Positions 24,219 through 34,800 of a stretch of 64,000 nt of DNA are shown in pieces (the first letter of the stretch is position 1; each line of letters begins with the position of its first letter). The DNA is from Chamaelirium japonicum. Lineage: Eukaryota; Streptophyta; Magnoliopsida; Liliales; Melanthiaceae. Where the stretch lies: contig OX393557.1 of assembly GCA_947650365.1 (NCBI GenBank), positions 27,344,885-27,408,884 of the forward strand, read 5' to 3'. Position numbers and translations under genes: made by a program. The notes under the pieces are model-generated. The model searched no databases. It had not been told where the DNA came from and saw nothing but the letters and a program-made list of their open reading frames with translations.

Positions 24219-24335
24219 CAATAAAAAACACCCACTTTTAATTGGTTGCTCATGGTCAGGTGAGGGATTTTGGGGGGGGGGGGGGGGAGCAATTCAATAA
24301 AAAACACCCACTTTTAATTGGTTGCTCACGGTCAA
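24219..24335. repeat. Direct repeat, about 40 bp x 2, flanking poly-G
   Basis: CAATAAAAAACACCCACTTT plus the next 22 bases occurs at about 24220 and again at about 24296, with the poly-G run between. Confidence 0.9.
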
Positions 24336-24496
24336 TTTTTTAAAAAAGTGCGGGGGGAGGAAATCACATTTCAAAATTTTAAAAAGTCAATTATTTTTAA
24401 AAGTGTGTGTGGGGAGGAACTCACTTTTCACCATAATAGTGGGGGTGTGAGCCAAAAAAACCCTTGTATCTATTTTCAATGGCACCCCTGGTGCTA

Positions 24497-24610
24497 TGCC
24501 GATGATGATCTGTCTGCAAAATGGATGTGCTGTGGAACCAAGACCCTGCTAGCAGGGAGAACCTACTTGGGGAAGCAGCATGTTATGACATTAACAGATA
24601 TTTCTGAGCA
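24497..24610 (+). ncRNA. Long structured box C/D-type RNA, member 2
   Basis: Paralogue of the RNA at 23952-24070. Box C ATGATGA (24502-24508) and box D CTGA (24604-24607). Stem A: ATCTGT 24508-24513 with ACAGAT 24594-24599. Stem B: TGCTG 24528-24532 with CAGCA 24576-24580. Stem C: CCAAG 24538-24542 with CTTGG 24566-24570. Stem D: CCCTG 24544-24548 with CAGGG 24553-24557. The AGAACCTA bulge (24558-24565) and stem D are identical to member 1, while stems A, B and C differ in sequence but stay paired. The terminal stem (TGC/GCA) is short. Confidence 0.75.
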
Positions 24611-25218
24611 ATCTTCAATTTATTTATCTAATTTTATTTGGGCAAGTTTTCATTAAAATTATTTTAGTAAAATTTCTGTTAAATCTATATTTTTTTTCTG
24701 GTTTATTGTCTTTTGAGTTTTAACTATCCTTCAGCATATATTTTCAATGGGCATGGAGGCTGAAAAAACTCAGAAAGTTTAGTGTTGTCATCAGCTTTTT
24801 CTCATGTACCCTACGAGTTTTGAGTTAAATAACAGCACCACATTCTATTTACATGCAATTTTTCTTCATAGTTTAACAAATTAGGTTAAATTACTCTTTA
24901 CCCCTTTGAATTTTAGGACAAAATCACTTAGCCCCGCCCTGAAGTTTGATTTTGTTCCAAATTTGGCTCTATAGGTTTTAATGTTAGCACAGTGCCCCTT
25001 TTCTCAATTGCTAAATTTCTTCTGTTGGTAATTTCTATTCAATCGAATCCTGAATTAATGGTGCCAAATGTTTCTTAAACTTAAGTGGGGTAAAGTGTAA
25101 TATACCCAAAAAATATATTAGTCTTATAAGGTTTAATTATAATGTGAATGATTGGTGTAAATTACAATTATTTCTCGTAATATTACTACTACTTTGAGTT
25201 TGTTTTCATTACATACTG

Positions 25219-25304
25219 TGCGGTGATGAAGCTATTTTGGACTAGAGTTTCTGATCTGGTCTCTTCTACCAGAAATTGAAGAGAAACCCTTGGCTGTCTG
25301 AGCA
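25219..25304 (+). ncRNA. Box C/D snoRNA, 25S rRNA double guide
   Basis: A TGC/GCA terminal stem encloses box C GTGATGA (25223-25229), box D' CTGA (25251-25254), a C'-like TTGAAGA (about 25275) and box D CTGA (25298-25301). The D guide CCCTTGGCTGT (25287-25297) is complementary over 11 bases to ACAGCCAAGGG, predicting methylation of the C five bases from box D. The D' guide GGACTAGAGT (25239-25248) is complementary to ACTCTAGTCC. Both are conserved plant 25S rRNA segments as remembered, about 50 bases apart. Confidence 0.88.
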
Positions 25305-26107
25305 AAACTATGTATGATTCTGCCCTGTTTTGTTTTTTTATTGCAAGGAAATTTCAATTTTTATTCAATTATTTCATTATTTGATGTATAATTAGGATTC
25401 TGGGTTTTTCTTTTCTAATGTTTTTATAATGCTGTTTTTTCATGGATCTGAACTCTTTGGCACAAATCACTGTAGCAATTGTAACTCTTGGATACATTGA
25501 TTGCTTTGTTGTCTTTTTTTAATATCTGAGGTTTCACAAAAAAATGCATATAGTTGTCTTGGTATGCTATATTTATGTCGTATTGCTACAGTGTTTTTGG
25601 ATAGGCTGGTTAACTGATCGGGGTAACGATTTGGGGTTATGGTTAGTGTTAGGTTCACTGATATGTTAAAGAATTAGGGTTAGTGTTTACTATTTTGGTA
25701 AAAAAAGGGTAAGTGTAGGAAACTACCCTTATATTATTTGAAGGGGCTGAAAAGTCTATTGATGGATTTGTTGTTATTGTATCTTTTTTGGATGAATCTG
25801 ATGCCAAATTATTTTTTGGCTGTCCTTCAATGAAAAAGTTTCTCCTTTAATGGACTTATTGCTAAATTCCCTTGATTTTTCACTCTTTTATATGATAAAA
25901 CTACCATTTCCTATGCCTATACCCTTAACAATGAACCCTAAATCTAACTGAAATCTGTGTAGACAAAAGTATAGTGATTTGTGTCAAAACTGAAAGGGTA
26001 TTTAAAACGAATTTTTTTCTGAGGTACTTATCATTAGACTGTATTAAATATTTTTAAAGACCTGAATCAATAGAGTAACATTTAGCTTCTCTTTGTGTGG
26101 AGCATTT

Positions 26108-26263
26108 ATTGCGCCCATTACCAATTCTGGGGGATGAATGGTTCCTCTTGGTATAATGGCTTGGGCGCCAAATCAACCACGGTTCTTGTGGTCATCCTGA
26201 TCTCTGGCTTTTTATTACTTTGTATTCACGTGCCAGCAGATCCTGGAAATGCCACATACATGC
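26108..26263 (+). ncRNA. Box H/ACA snoRNA
   Basis: Two hairpins with a hinge and tail. Hairpin 1: GCGCCC (26111-26116) with GGGCGC (26163-26168), and TACCAA (26119-26124) with TTGGTA (26148-26153). H box AAATCA (26170-26175, fits ANANNA). Hairpin 2: lower stem TGTGG (26187-26191) with CCACA (26252-26256); upper stem GATCT-CTGGC (26199-26208) with GCCAG-C-AGATC (26232-26242). ACA (26258-26260) lies three bases before the predicted 3' end. The hairpin 2 pocket lies 15 bases upstream of ACA, as the family requires. Its 3' arm CTGGAAAT is complementary to ATTTCCAG of 25S rRNA, which is followed by U, but the 5' arm pairs poorly, so the target is uncertain. Confidence 0.85.
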
Positions 26264-26379
26264 CGGAAGGTCTAATGATCCTTTCTCAAGTCTGCAAAAT
26301 TTATCGGGTGTTTTTGCAAATTATCTGTATATTGATAAAGTTTTTGATTGGCTAAAGAGATCTGTGGTGGTATAGGTGT

Positions 26380-26464
26380 TTCTCGGTGATGACCAAATCA
26401 TAGATGACGAGTCCGATTGTGGTTTTCACGATGAGGAACAGATCGAGGCATTTGTCTGAGAGAA
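26380..26464 (+). ncRNA. Box C/D snoRNA, 25S rRNA double guide
   Basis: A clean 5-bp terminal stem TTCTC/GAGAA (26380-26384, 26460-26464) encloses box C GTGATGA (26386-26392), D' CCGA (26413-26416), C' CGATGAG (26429-26435) and box D CTGA (26456-26459). The D guide CGAGGCATTTG (26444-26454) is complementary to CAAATGCCTCG and the D' guide TAGATGACGAG (26401-26411) to CTCGTCATCTA. In 25S rRNA these segments overlap by four bases, so one snoRNA would modify two nearby sites. Confidence 0.92.
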
Positions 26465-26790
26465 TACATCCTATATAAATTTGTTCTTTATCTATTTATT
26501 TTTGGGTGATTTTTTGTTCATTTAGTGATGGCATTGATGATGAAGAAACCATGGTTTCCGAGATTTATCGTGAGCTGAATATATCCTCCTACTCATTCTG
26601 AATGCTGCCATCAATACCCAGAGTTGGGTTATTATTATATATGTTTTTTTTTATTATAGGGATGTAATTTGCAAAAAAAATTAAAGTTTTATCTCACGTT
26701 ACTGTGATCATTTTAAGTCTCTATATTGTCTTCATTGCAATATTTTGACGTGATGCACCACTCCGGCTCCGCCACCGCTATCTGTACGCG

Positions 26791-26950
26791 TCTGCTGCTG
26801 GAGGCGCCACGCCACCTACGCTGTGTGTATGAGCCTGCTACTGGAGGCACCATGCGGCCACCGCTGTGTACGAGCCTGTTGCTGGAGGCAGCACACAATG
26901 ATCGCAGTCTGTTTGAGTCTGCTGCTGAAGGCACCATGGAGGGATTTTGC
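26791..26950. repeat. Minisatellite, about 42 bp x 4
   Basis: (T/C)CTG(C/T)T(G/A)CTGGAGGC units start near 26791, 26834, 26875 and 26918. A short ORF covers them in both directions, with no recognised protein. It lies about 330 bp downstream of the last snoRNA. Confidence 0.85.
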
Positions 26951-27020
26951 GCCATTGAGCAGTAGTGGAAGCTTGAAGAAACTCATGAATGTAGCCATTT
27001 AACATGATGGCAATCTGCAC

Positions 27021-27825
27021 ATCGTCGTGGCTTACAGGTTTTTTTTTCCAAATGTTATTAAAAAGGATTTTTTTAATTGAATAACATTTGATTAGAAGTG
27101 CATGCTAGCAATCCAAATTCAATGTGACAGGTCTGTGGATTGAAGTGTATCTTTTTCATCTGATTCAATTCTTATTACAGAGTTTACCTCCGAAAAAAGG
27201 CCTGATGAGAACATCCTTTTCAATAAGGAAGGAAGCCCATTGATGAATCTGTTGATTACAGAATCCAATGCAGAAGAAAGCAAAGAACAGATGACTGCAG
27301 ATGTTTGTTGAAAAGAAAGAGAGAGAGTTACTCTGCCGGTTCGTTCTAGCGATAAAAAAAAAAAGCGAGCTAGTCACCCGTATGGTGAAGGATCAACAGT
27401 TTCGTCCGTGGTCACCCTTGAACTGGAAGGATTCTCGGATCTTTTTCCTCTCTTTCCCGTGTTGATTCTATCTTTGCAGGCGTGCTCACATTTTTTGGCT
27501 TCCCTTTCTGCTCATAAGTAAGCGCTTCTCTAGTAGCTTTGCGAAACATTGAAATACCTCTGGTTCTCTCCGCCTTTAGACGAGAAAGCCCTCTTTTGGG
27601 ATCTCATTCAAAGCATGGGCAGGGAGAAAGTTTGGTCATTAGGAGCGGAATTCTGGAGCAGGCTTTTGGTTCGAATCAATATTGACAGGGAACATAGAGT
27701 TGCATACGGAATGTCCGATGGGAATGGAGGGAGTGGAACCTAGTTTCCCAGAGGATGGGACCGGATTGTTTTAATAATAATTTATTTAAAAAAGAAAAGC
27801 GGTTGTTTTTTTTTTCCAAACAGAG
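27021..27825. other. Intergenic, no gene recognised
   Basis: AT-rich DNA with short ORFs on both strands and no recognised domain, RNA structure or repeat. Confidence 0.4.
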
Positions 27826-27990
27826 TGAGCTGACACAGGATGTGGTGACGGAGTTCGGTTGAAGCTAATGTGTCCGTGTGGTAAGACGCAATATTACATC
27901 CAATATCTTTGAAATATAGAGTAACCTCAACAGGCTTGAGTGTCACTTGTACATGCAATCTGAGAAAAGACGACATGGGGTAGCTAGTTG
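27826..27990 (-). repeat. LTR-like repeat family, copy 2 (fragment)
   Basis: The reverse complement matches the terminal part of the 21711-22245 copy (CACATCCTGTGTCA; CTTCAACCGAACTCCGTCACC). The 40-bp array and TATA box are absent. Confidence 0.7.
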
Positions 27991-28627
27991 GAACTCGATG
28001 ATGCAAAACTGGTTCTTTGATGTCGAGGTGGTTTGAGGAGCGTCTGGGAAGAATTTGTCAATCCCCTGTCAAGGGCCGACCAGCAAGGAGGCACCCTACT
28101 GCATGTTTTTCATCGCCAACGATTGAGTTGTCAATGCTAACAAACGGCTTTGTAAAATACAGGAATGTGTGTGGAGTCACCATGCATAGTGGTTGTTGTA
28201 TGCGCAGAAAAAGATTCGGGTCGTCTTTATTACACACACGAAGATTACAGAGGCCGAGACCTGGGATATTTGATCAGGAGATTGTGGGAGAGATTCTCTG
28301 GAGGGTCCCTTTGATCCGCGTCTCCACGTGGTATTCATGCGAGAGCTCTGAAGGGGTTGCCCAGGACAGATGTCTTTACAGGGTGAGGGTTTCTTGAGAG
28401 GCTAAGAAATATCCGCCGTTGCTTTTGTCCCTTCCATGCTTCGCGCTTTCTCGGCTAGGGGGTTTTTGGCTTCGTTTCTCGGTCTTCGTGTTTTCCTCGC
28501 TACTTGCTAGACCTCGCCGTCCTTGATTGTCGGTTCGCGGCGTCGATCGTGCTTTTACTTTTGGCTTTTTGCTTCGGGCATCTGGCGTCAGCGTAGCTTT
28601 GGCGTTTAGCACTTGAACGTAGAAGGG
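27991..28627. other. Region between repeats, no gene recognised
   Basis: A 126-codon ORF on the plus strand (28017-28397) has no recognised motif and no repeat-independent support for being coding; it is left uncalled. Confidence 0.4.
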
Positions 28628-29020
28628 GTAGACTTGCGGTGTTTTTATTTTTCCGGACTTCGCGTCGTATCAGATAGAAGTGCGTTGTTTTGCTCGTGAT
28701 TCTTCGTGGTTGCTTGGCTTCAGCACATGCGTGGCTTTAGCGCGGGCGTAACTTTGGCTTTGCTCTATCTTTAGCTTTTGGTTTCTTGCGTCTGGTTTTG
28801 GCTTAGCTTTAGCCTTGACTTTAGCTTCTTGCGTCTGGCTTTGGCGTCGCTTTGGCGTAGCTCTGGCGTCGGCATATCTTAGAGGCTTGCGGTGTTTTCG
28901 TTTTTTCGGACTTCGCGTCGTATTCGCTAGAAGTGCGTTGCTTTGCTTGTGATCCTTCGTAGTTGCTTGGCTTCAGCACGTGCGTGGCTTTAGCGCGGGC
29001 ATAACTCTTGGTTTGCTTGG
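28628..29020. repeat. Tandem duplication, about 257 bp
   Basis: ACTTGCGGTGTTTT...GGACTTCGCGTCGTAT...GGCTTCAGCAC(A/G)TGCGTGG occurs from about 28630 and again from about 28887. The intervening DNA is rich in short TTTGGCTT/TTTAGCTT words. Confidence 0.85.
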
Positions 29021-29153
29021 CTTTGGCTTTGAGCTTTTGCTTTTGGTTTTGGCTTAATCTTTACCTTGAATGACGATGACGATATCTTTGAGTCTTCTTT
29101 ATTCTTCTAGCTTTATTTCGGTGGCGACGGTTGTGGTGTCGACTTTGGTTTCT

Positions 29154-29690
29154 CTTCTTCTCCGGGCTTATTTGGCTTTGATCGGAGTCGAAGACTTCTT
29201 TCGAAGACGACGAGGGTAGCACCGATCTTCGTGCAACGGATGTGGCGTCGGCTTTGCTTTTCTTCTTCTCCAGGCTTCTTTGGCGTGATCAGAGTTGAAG
29301 GCTTCTTTTAAAGATGGCAAGTATAACATCGATCTTTGTGCGACGGTTATAGCGTCGGCTTTGCTTTTCTTCTTCTCCGAGCTTCTTTGGCGTGATCGGA
29401 GTCAAAGGTTTCTGTTGGAAATAGCAAGTATAACATCAATCTCCGTTCGACGGTTGCAGCGTCGGCTTGACTTCTCTTCTTCTCCGGGCTTCTTTGGTGT
29501 GATCGGAGTCGAATGCTTCTTTTAAAGACGGCAGGGGTAGCATCGATCTCCATGCGATGGTTGTAGCGTCGGCTTGACTTCTCTTCTTCTCTGGGCTTCT
29601 TTGGCGTGATCGAAGTCGAAGGCTTCTTTTAAAGACGGCAGGGGTAGCACCGATCTCCGTGCGATGGTTGTAGCGTCGGCTTTTGTTGAT
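29154..29690. repeat. Minisatellite, 107 bp x 5
   Basis: CTTCTTCTCC(G/A)GGCTTCTTTGG starts units at 29154, 29262, 29369, 29476 and 29583 (spacing 108, 107, 107, 107). Each unit holds GATCGGAGTCGAAGG, GGGTAGCACCGATCTTCGTG and GTAGCGTCGGCTT. Confidence 0.95.
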
Positions 29691-29840
29691 GAAGATGCTG
29701 GGGGTAGCACCGGTCTTCGTGCGACGGTTGTAGCGTCGGCTTTTGTTGATGAAGACGGCGGGGTAGCATCGGTCTTCATGCGACGGTTGTAGCGTCGGCT
29801 TTTGTTGATGAAGACGGCAGGGGTAGCACCGGCTTCAGGC
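29642..29840. repeat. Minisatellite, 60 bp x 3-4, derived from the 107-bp unit
   Basis: GGGTAGCACCGGTCTTCGTG units at 29642, 29702, 29761 and 29821. They contain the second half of the 107-bp unit joined to TTTTGTTGATGAAGACGG. A minus-strand ORF (29522-29971) spans the array with repeated SSSTKADATT; it is probably repeat-driven. Confidence 0.93.
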
Positions 29841-30390
29841 CTTCTTCTCCAAGCTTTCTTCTTCGTGCGAGGAGTTGACACCTTTGTTGAAGACGACGAG
29901 GTGTTGTCGGCTTCGATCTTCTTCTCTGGCCTTTGTTTGTGGCGTCTTCGGAGTTTGAAGATCACTCTCAAGCGATCCTAATGTAAAATTCGTTGGGTGT
30001 GGCCGAAGGTGGCTTAGATGTCGATCGCTTGTTTAGTGTCCTATTTGCAACAATCCGTTGGTCCGACCCTATGGTGTGGCTAGATTGCGGACAACGTTGA
30101 TTTTGGATAGATCTGATCTTTAGCCCTAAGCTTTTGCAAAAGGTGGATACAATCTGATCGTGGATGTCACCACGCGTCTGGGAGCTTGGGAGGCGAAGTG
30201 TCATCAGGTTGTGAAGCTCCCTCAACAGTGTCTAACATAGTTCGCGAATAAGAATATGTCTGTCGATCCGCTATCCGTGGCCGACTGTTGTGTCTACTGA
30301 CCCACTGTTCGAGGCCGACCGTTGTAGGGGAGGATTTAACCCTTCAAGGTGTGGCACACTATTAAGCGCTGAGCTGTCGCTCAGATGCTG

Positions 30391-30425
30391 TAGAGTAGAG
30401 AGAGAGGGAGAGAGAGAGAGAGAGT
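30391..30425. repeat. (GA)n tract
   Basis: Short imperfect GA run next to the end of repeat-family copy 3. Confidence 0.85.
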
Positions 30426-30880
30426 TGACATAGGATGTGATGACAAAGTTCGGCCAAAGCCTACATCTCCGTGCGGTAATAGGCAACCTTTGAATCTACT
30501 ATCTCTGAAAGGAGTTGAGCCACTCTCGGCAAGTCGAGTTATGTTTACATACGTGAACAGAGGGTGGAGAAGGCTTCACTGGAGTCTAAAAACCAAAAAG
30601 CTCTAGGAGCTCTGGAAAATAGAAAGTAAAGTTTGAAATAAGAAATTCCTATATGGAATATTTACAGGGTTAGCTATTTATAAAGGTTCGAGAATACTGT
30701 AGATTTTGGTAAATACAGGGGGATTTACCAAACCCGAATAGTATCCGTGGGCCCCAGGAAGGGCTACGGGTCCTATCGTTGTCCCTGTGGGCCCCAGGTA
30801 GGGTTGCGAATCCCACTATCGTGTTTGTGGGCCCGAGGCAGGGCTGCGGGTCCCACTATCGAGGGAAAAAACTTTCACTA
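30415..30880 (-). repeat. LTR-like repeat family, copy 3 (with 40-bp array)
   Basis: Reverse complement of the 21711-22245 arrangement: end GTTGACATAGGATGTGATGAC, TATA region (GCTATTTATAAAGG on plus, near 30673), then three 40-bp GGGCCCCAGG units at 30749, 30789 and 30829. It shares orientation with copy 2 at 27826, so 27826-30880 could be one element with repeats as its interior; this is unproven. Confidence 0.7.
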
Positions 30881-31792
30881 CCATGGCGCCTTGCTTATAA
30901 ATTTGACGATTGATGTCATAGTAGAATTTCATCTCATTCTAGATTTCGATGCTAGTCAAATAGGGATACTCGACTAATCGGATGTTGACCTAATGATGGT
31001 ATAACCAAATATGAGAAATTCATGCTATCATCAAAGGTCAAGTAAATAATAGGCATCACTATTGGAATCATATGCTAATAAGGTCGCTTGGACCTGAGGG
31101 AAAAGGGCATCCCTCTAAAACACTGATAACCTAATTATTGCATCCGGGTTCTCTATAGAAATATAAAGAATTACAGAAAGAAACATCCATACAACTGAAT
31201 CAAGTTCAGGGTCCGACCCCTGAACCAGACTAGCACAGCGCAGACTCTTTGTCTCCTTCCCTGGGTTCCTCGATCCAGTGCAAGCCTCTATATACGATAT
31301 TTTGATGCTTTTGCTTTTACCGTCATCGTGTACGCTTCACCAGATCGTTATCGTTCTTTAAGATTCTGCTCGTCCTCCCGGTGGTGGATCTCTGTGGCAA
31401 GTCCTTCTTCTCATTCTGTAACTGAAAAGATATAGTGCCCTTCGAGCATGTGCTCGCTCATGTATTATTTTCTAGAAAGAAAATGAAAACAAGCATAATA
31501 AAAACCTGGGAATAAAGGGTGGTCAACATCCACCTCTTGCTTGACGATGACTCTAAAACCTATCCATACACAGAAGTAATATCTTGACATAAGCTAGCAC
31601 AGGGTCCGACCCCCAGTAACAAGCAATCACATATCTAGATAATTTCACAGCGGCACCCTCCGAGATCGATCTATAGAACACACAATATATACAATATGCA
31701 TGATCTACTCGTAGAACCCCGATGACGACATATACTAATCATGTGCGCATATGACTGTTTCATGAATAAACATAAAACACACTACTTATGTG
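30881..31792 (-). other. Probable 5' untranslated interior of a minus-strand copia element
   Basis: It lies just past the minus-strand primer site at 31794. No gag or pol domain is recognised. A GGGTCCGACCCC motif recurs near 31210 and 31601. Confidence 0.35.
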
Positions 31793-31793
31793 T

Positions 31794-31804
31794 CTCTGAT
31801 ACCA
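31794..31804 (-). other. Primer-binding site (Met-tRNAi), minus strand
   Basis: Plus-strand CTCTGATACCA is the reverse complement of TGGTATCAGAG. Confidence 0.75.
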
Positions 31805-31805
31805 T

Positions 31806-34800
31806 TTATTGGAAATAATTTCATAATAGAGTCCAACAACGAAAACAAAGGATAAGTCTGAAGACTGTGAGTGATGTGCATTACATATCAAAATTTTCAT
31901 CGAAACCTTCTACATATACGTGTATGAACCTAACAAGGTAATTACGCGACACCCTAACACCGATCTAGCGAAGAGAACTGTAACGCCCCGTATTTTCTAA
32001 CAACTTAATTAAATAAGCTAATAAAAAAAATACGGAGAGTTAGGGTTTTCTTTAAAAATAGAGTTAAAGTAGAAAGATAACTAAATTAATCCAGTCCATT
32101 AATACCAAAACAAAAAGTTCCAGTTACATCAGAGCTTCTAAAAGAACATGTTCAACTACTACGAAGAGAAAGAAAAGATATGAAACTGAAAATAAAGGAA
32201 CCACGCTGCACAAGAACGTCGAGCAACAAAACTACTGCAACTGATGTAACTCTGCAACCCCTACTACTGACGAGTACCTGCGCCTCAAAAATTATACCAT
32301 AGGAGACGTCAATGTGACAAAACTTGGCTAATAGATGGCATATGAAAATAAGCATTTCTCAAGAAAAGATTAGTTTTAAATTTATACGGGAAAACAAAAC
32401 CATAACAATAAACTAAAGAACTACAACAGTAAAGTACAACAAAGAAAACGGAAGTAACACTAGCACACGGCAAGAGTGTGACACCAAATTAATCGATCTA
32501 TTATATTAATTAAGTTTGTTCAATTAATGATTGTGGACCTGTCGATGTCGTTCCATTAAGAGAGAGGTGGGGAACTCGCAAACCGACATACCGGTGAGGG
32601 AGAAAAGAGAGAGAGAAGAAGAAGAAACATATCCATATTTGGCTATACAGGTTTTTCCGTCTTTCACGGAGAAGCTTCATACCCATCTTGCTTGCTTCGG
32701 GAATTACATTCCACAGGACGACTGGCCACACCCTAAGGCGTGCCAGGAGGCCCTCTTCAACTTCGGGAGAACACTGCGTGAACCTCAAGACGATAACCAA
32801 CCCTTTTGTGTTTATTTAATTTTTTATTATTTATCTTTAAGTATTTTGATAACTCACTTCGGGGGTTGTCAAGGCCCTTGGCTACACACTGTAAGGGGTC
32901 CATAATTTCCCACAATGTTAGCCCAATAAAAACCTATATCGACCCACTCGGGATCGAAATATAAAATAATTTTCCGATAATTCACACGTACGAGGCTCAA
33001 ATCCACTAACATGTACCTCATACTACATAAACAACATAAATCGGAAACCACATAATTAGAAGAAGAAAAAAAACATTATTTGTCTTTATGCATAGATTTA
33101 TCTACCTTCATTCATAACAATATATAGATGATATATCATACTATTCAAGAGAGAAAATATTAACCGATTAAAACCTTGTAACCCAAGTAATGTCACCTGA
33201 ACAGAGGTCAGACTCCATTACTCAGGAACTCGATATATATTAATGGCTCACAGTTTAAAGATCCAGATTAGAGTACAACATTCAACGAGAATCGAAAAAC
33301 GTATTAGCCCTAAAAGCCAACAAGTTTCCAAAAAAAAAAAAATTATTTAGATAGAGGTTTAAGAAATGAAAGAATTAGAGAGAGAAAGAGAGTTGTCTAG
33401 GTGTAAGAGTATTAAACTTATAGTTAAAGGGTTGTAGACCTGGGTTCAAAAATAGAAATGATAAAAGGTGCCTATAAGAAAAAACTGAACCCATCAAGAA
33501 AGAGGCAAATAAAATAAAAAAAACAAGTTAAAGAACTACTAAGAGTAATCATCATGAAAATAACAATGAATCCCAATTCTAGAAATTTACTATGATTGAT
33601 ATATTTTTTTTTCCAAATTACCCAAAACCATCTCTTGAACAGAATTGAGGCAAGATCAGATGTCCTCATATCCCATTACACGAAATTTGTAAAACAAGTA
33701 AAAAAAAGAAAACTACAATCTCAAGAGGGAAAAATCTGGTGTTAGAAAGAGAAGAAAAAAAACATTTTTGAATAAAGAGAGAGAAAATTCATATACATAT
33801 CTAGAGATTGGGTAGGGAAAAATTAGCAAAATTGAAGAGGTATAGAGATTGGAGCAAAGAAAAAGAAAGATCTAAGAGTAAGAGCAAAAAAAAGAAAGGG
33901 GTATCAACTAATCAACACCCATACATAGCAGCCTGTGAGAAGAGGAAAAGAGAGGTAGAAAAGGAAAAAAAAAGACAAGGAAATAGGAGAAGATCAGAGA
34001 AGGGAACCTACCGGCTGGTTGTTAGAGATCGCCAATGTCGCCGGAGGTCACACGCACACAAGGAGAGAAGTAGGGAGGAGGACGTGAGGATTTTCAACTA
34101 GGTTTTATTGGTTTATAATAAAGGAAGATGCAGAGAATCCACTTCATATAAATGTTATCTATTGTCCATCTGATCGAAATCCGACGGATTGAAAACTGCG
34201 AAATACAATCCCACACGAATGAGATTCAAGGTCAAACAGATCAGGTAAAGTGCCCGAGGTGAGTCTGGCTCGGATACAGTTACAAATCGAATACGTGTTC
34301 AACTTCAAAATATCCGCTGGAAAGCTTTTAACAAGACGAATCCAAAAATTTTAATTTTATATATTTTTGAAGAACAAAAAAATAGCAATTTTTTAAAAAA
34401 GACAGAAATACCCCTTGGGTTACAAATCGTTAATATCCGATAATTCACGAATCGAAACCACCCGAATCCCTAGAACTTTGTGGATCTCTCTCAAGAGTGC
34501 ACAAGTCTAGTAAAGCCATCACAATCGGTAGCTCGATAAAACAAAAAACCAAATTCCAAATAAAAACAAGCATGAGGGGTAAAATACAGAATTTGCTAAT
34601 TATAAAGCATTAAAGTTTATCAAAATTACGGGTTATTACAAGAACAATCTAGCATGAATGCATGTTGTATCTACACTAGATCTACAAGTTAGAAATCATA
34701 CCTCCGTGCGAATTCTTTCACCGCGATAAATTTCTTTTTTGTCGATGGAGACGGGGTCGGATCTGCTTGAGATAACTTCGGTGCAACAGCCATAACTTTC

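Noticed and set aside
26148..26168. H/ACA hairpin 1 arm complementary to a 5.8S rRNA segment
   Set aside because: The other pocket arm does not pair, no U falls in the right place, and that 5.8S segment varies among plants.
26525..26600. Possible further box C/D RNA (GATGATGA...CTGA)
   Set aside because: Weak terminal stem and no rRNA match; it also reads as an exon-like frame (GIDDEETMVSEIYRELN) after a TTTAG acceptor. Left undecided.
28017..28397. 126-codon plus-strand ORF
   Set aside because: No recognisable motif, no splice or promoter context, lies between repeats.
29522..29971. 149-codon minus-strand ORF over the minisatellite
   Set aside because: The open frame follows from the repeat period and composition; no independent evidence of coding.
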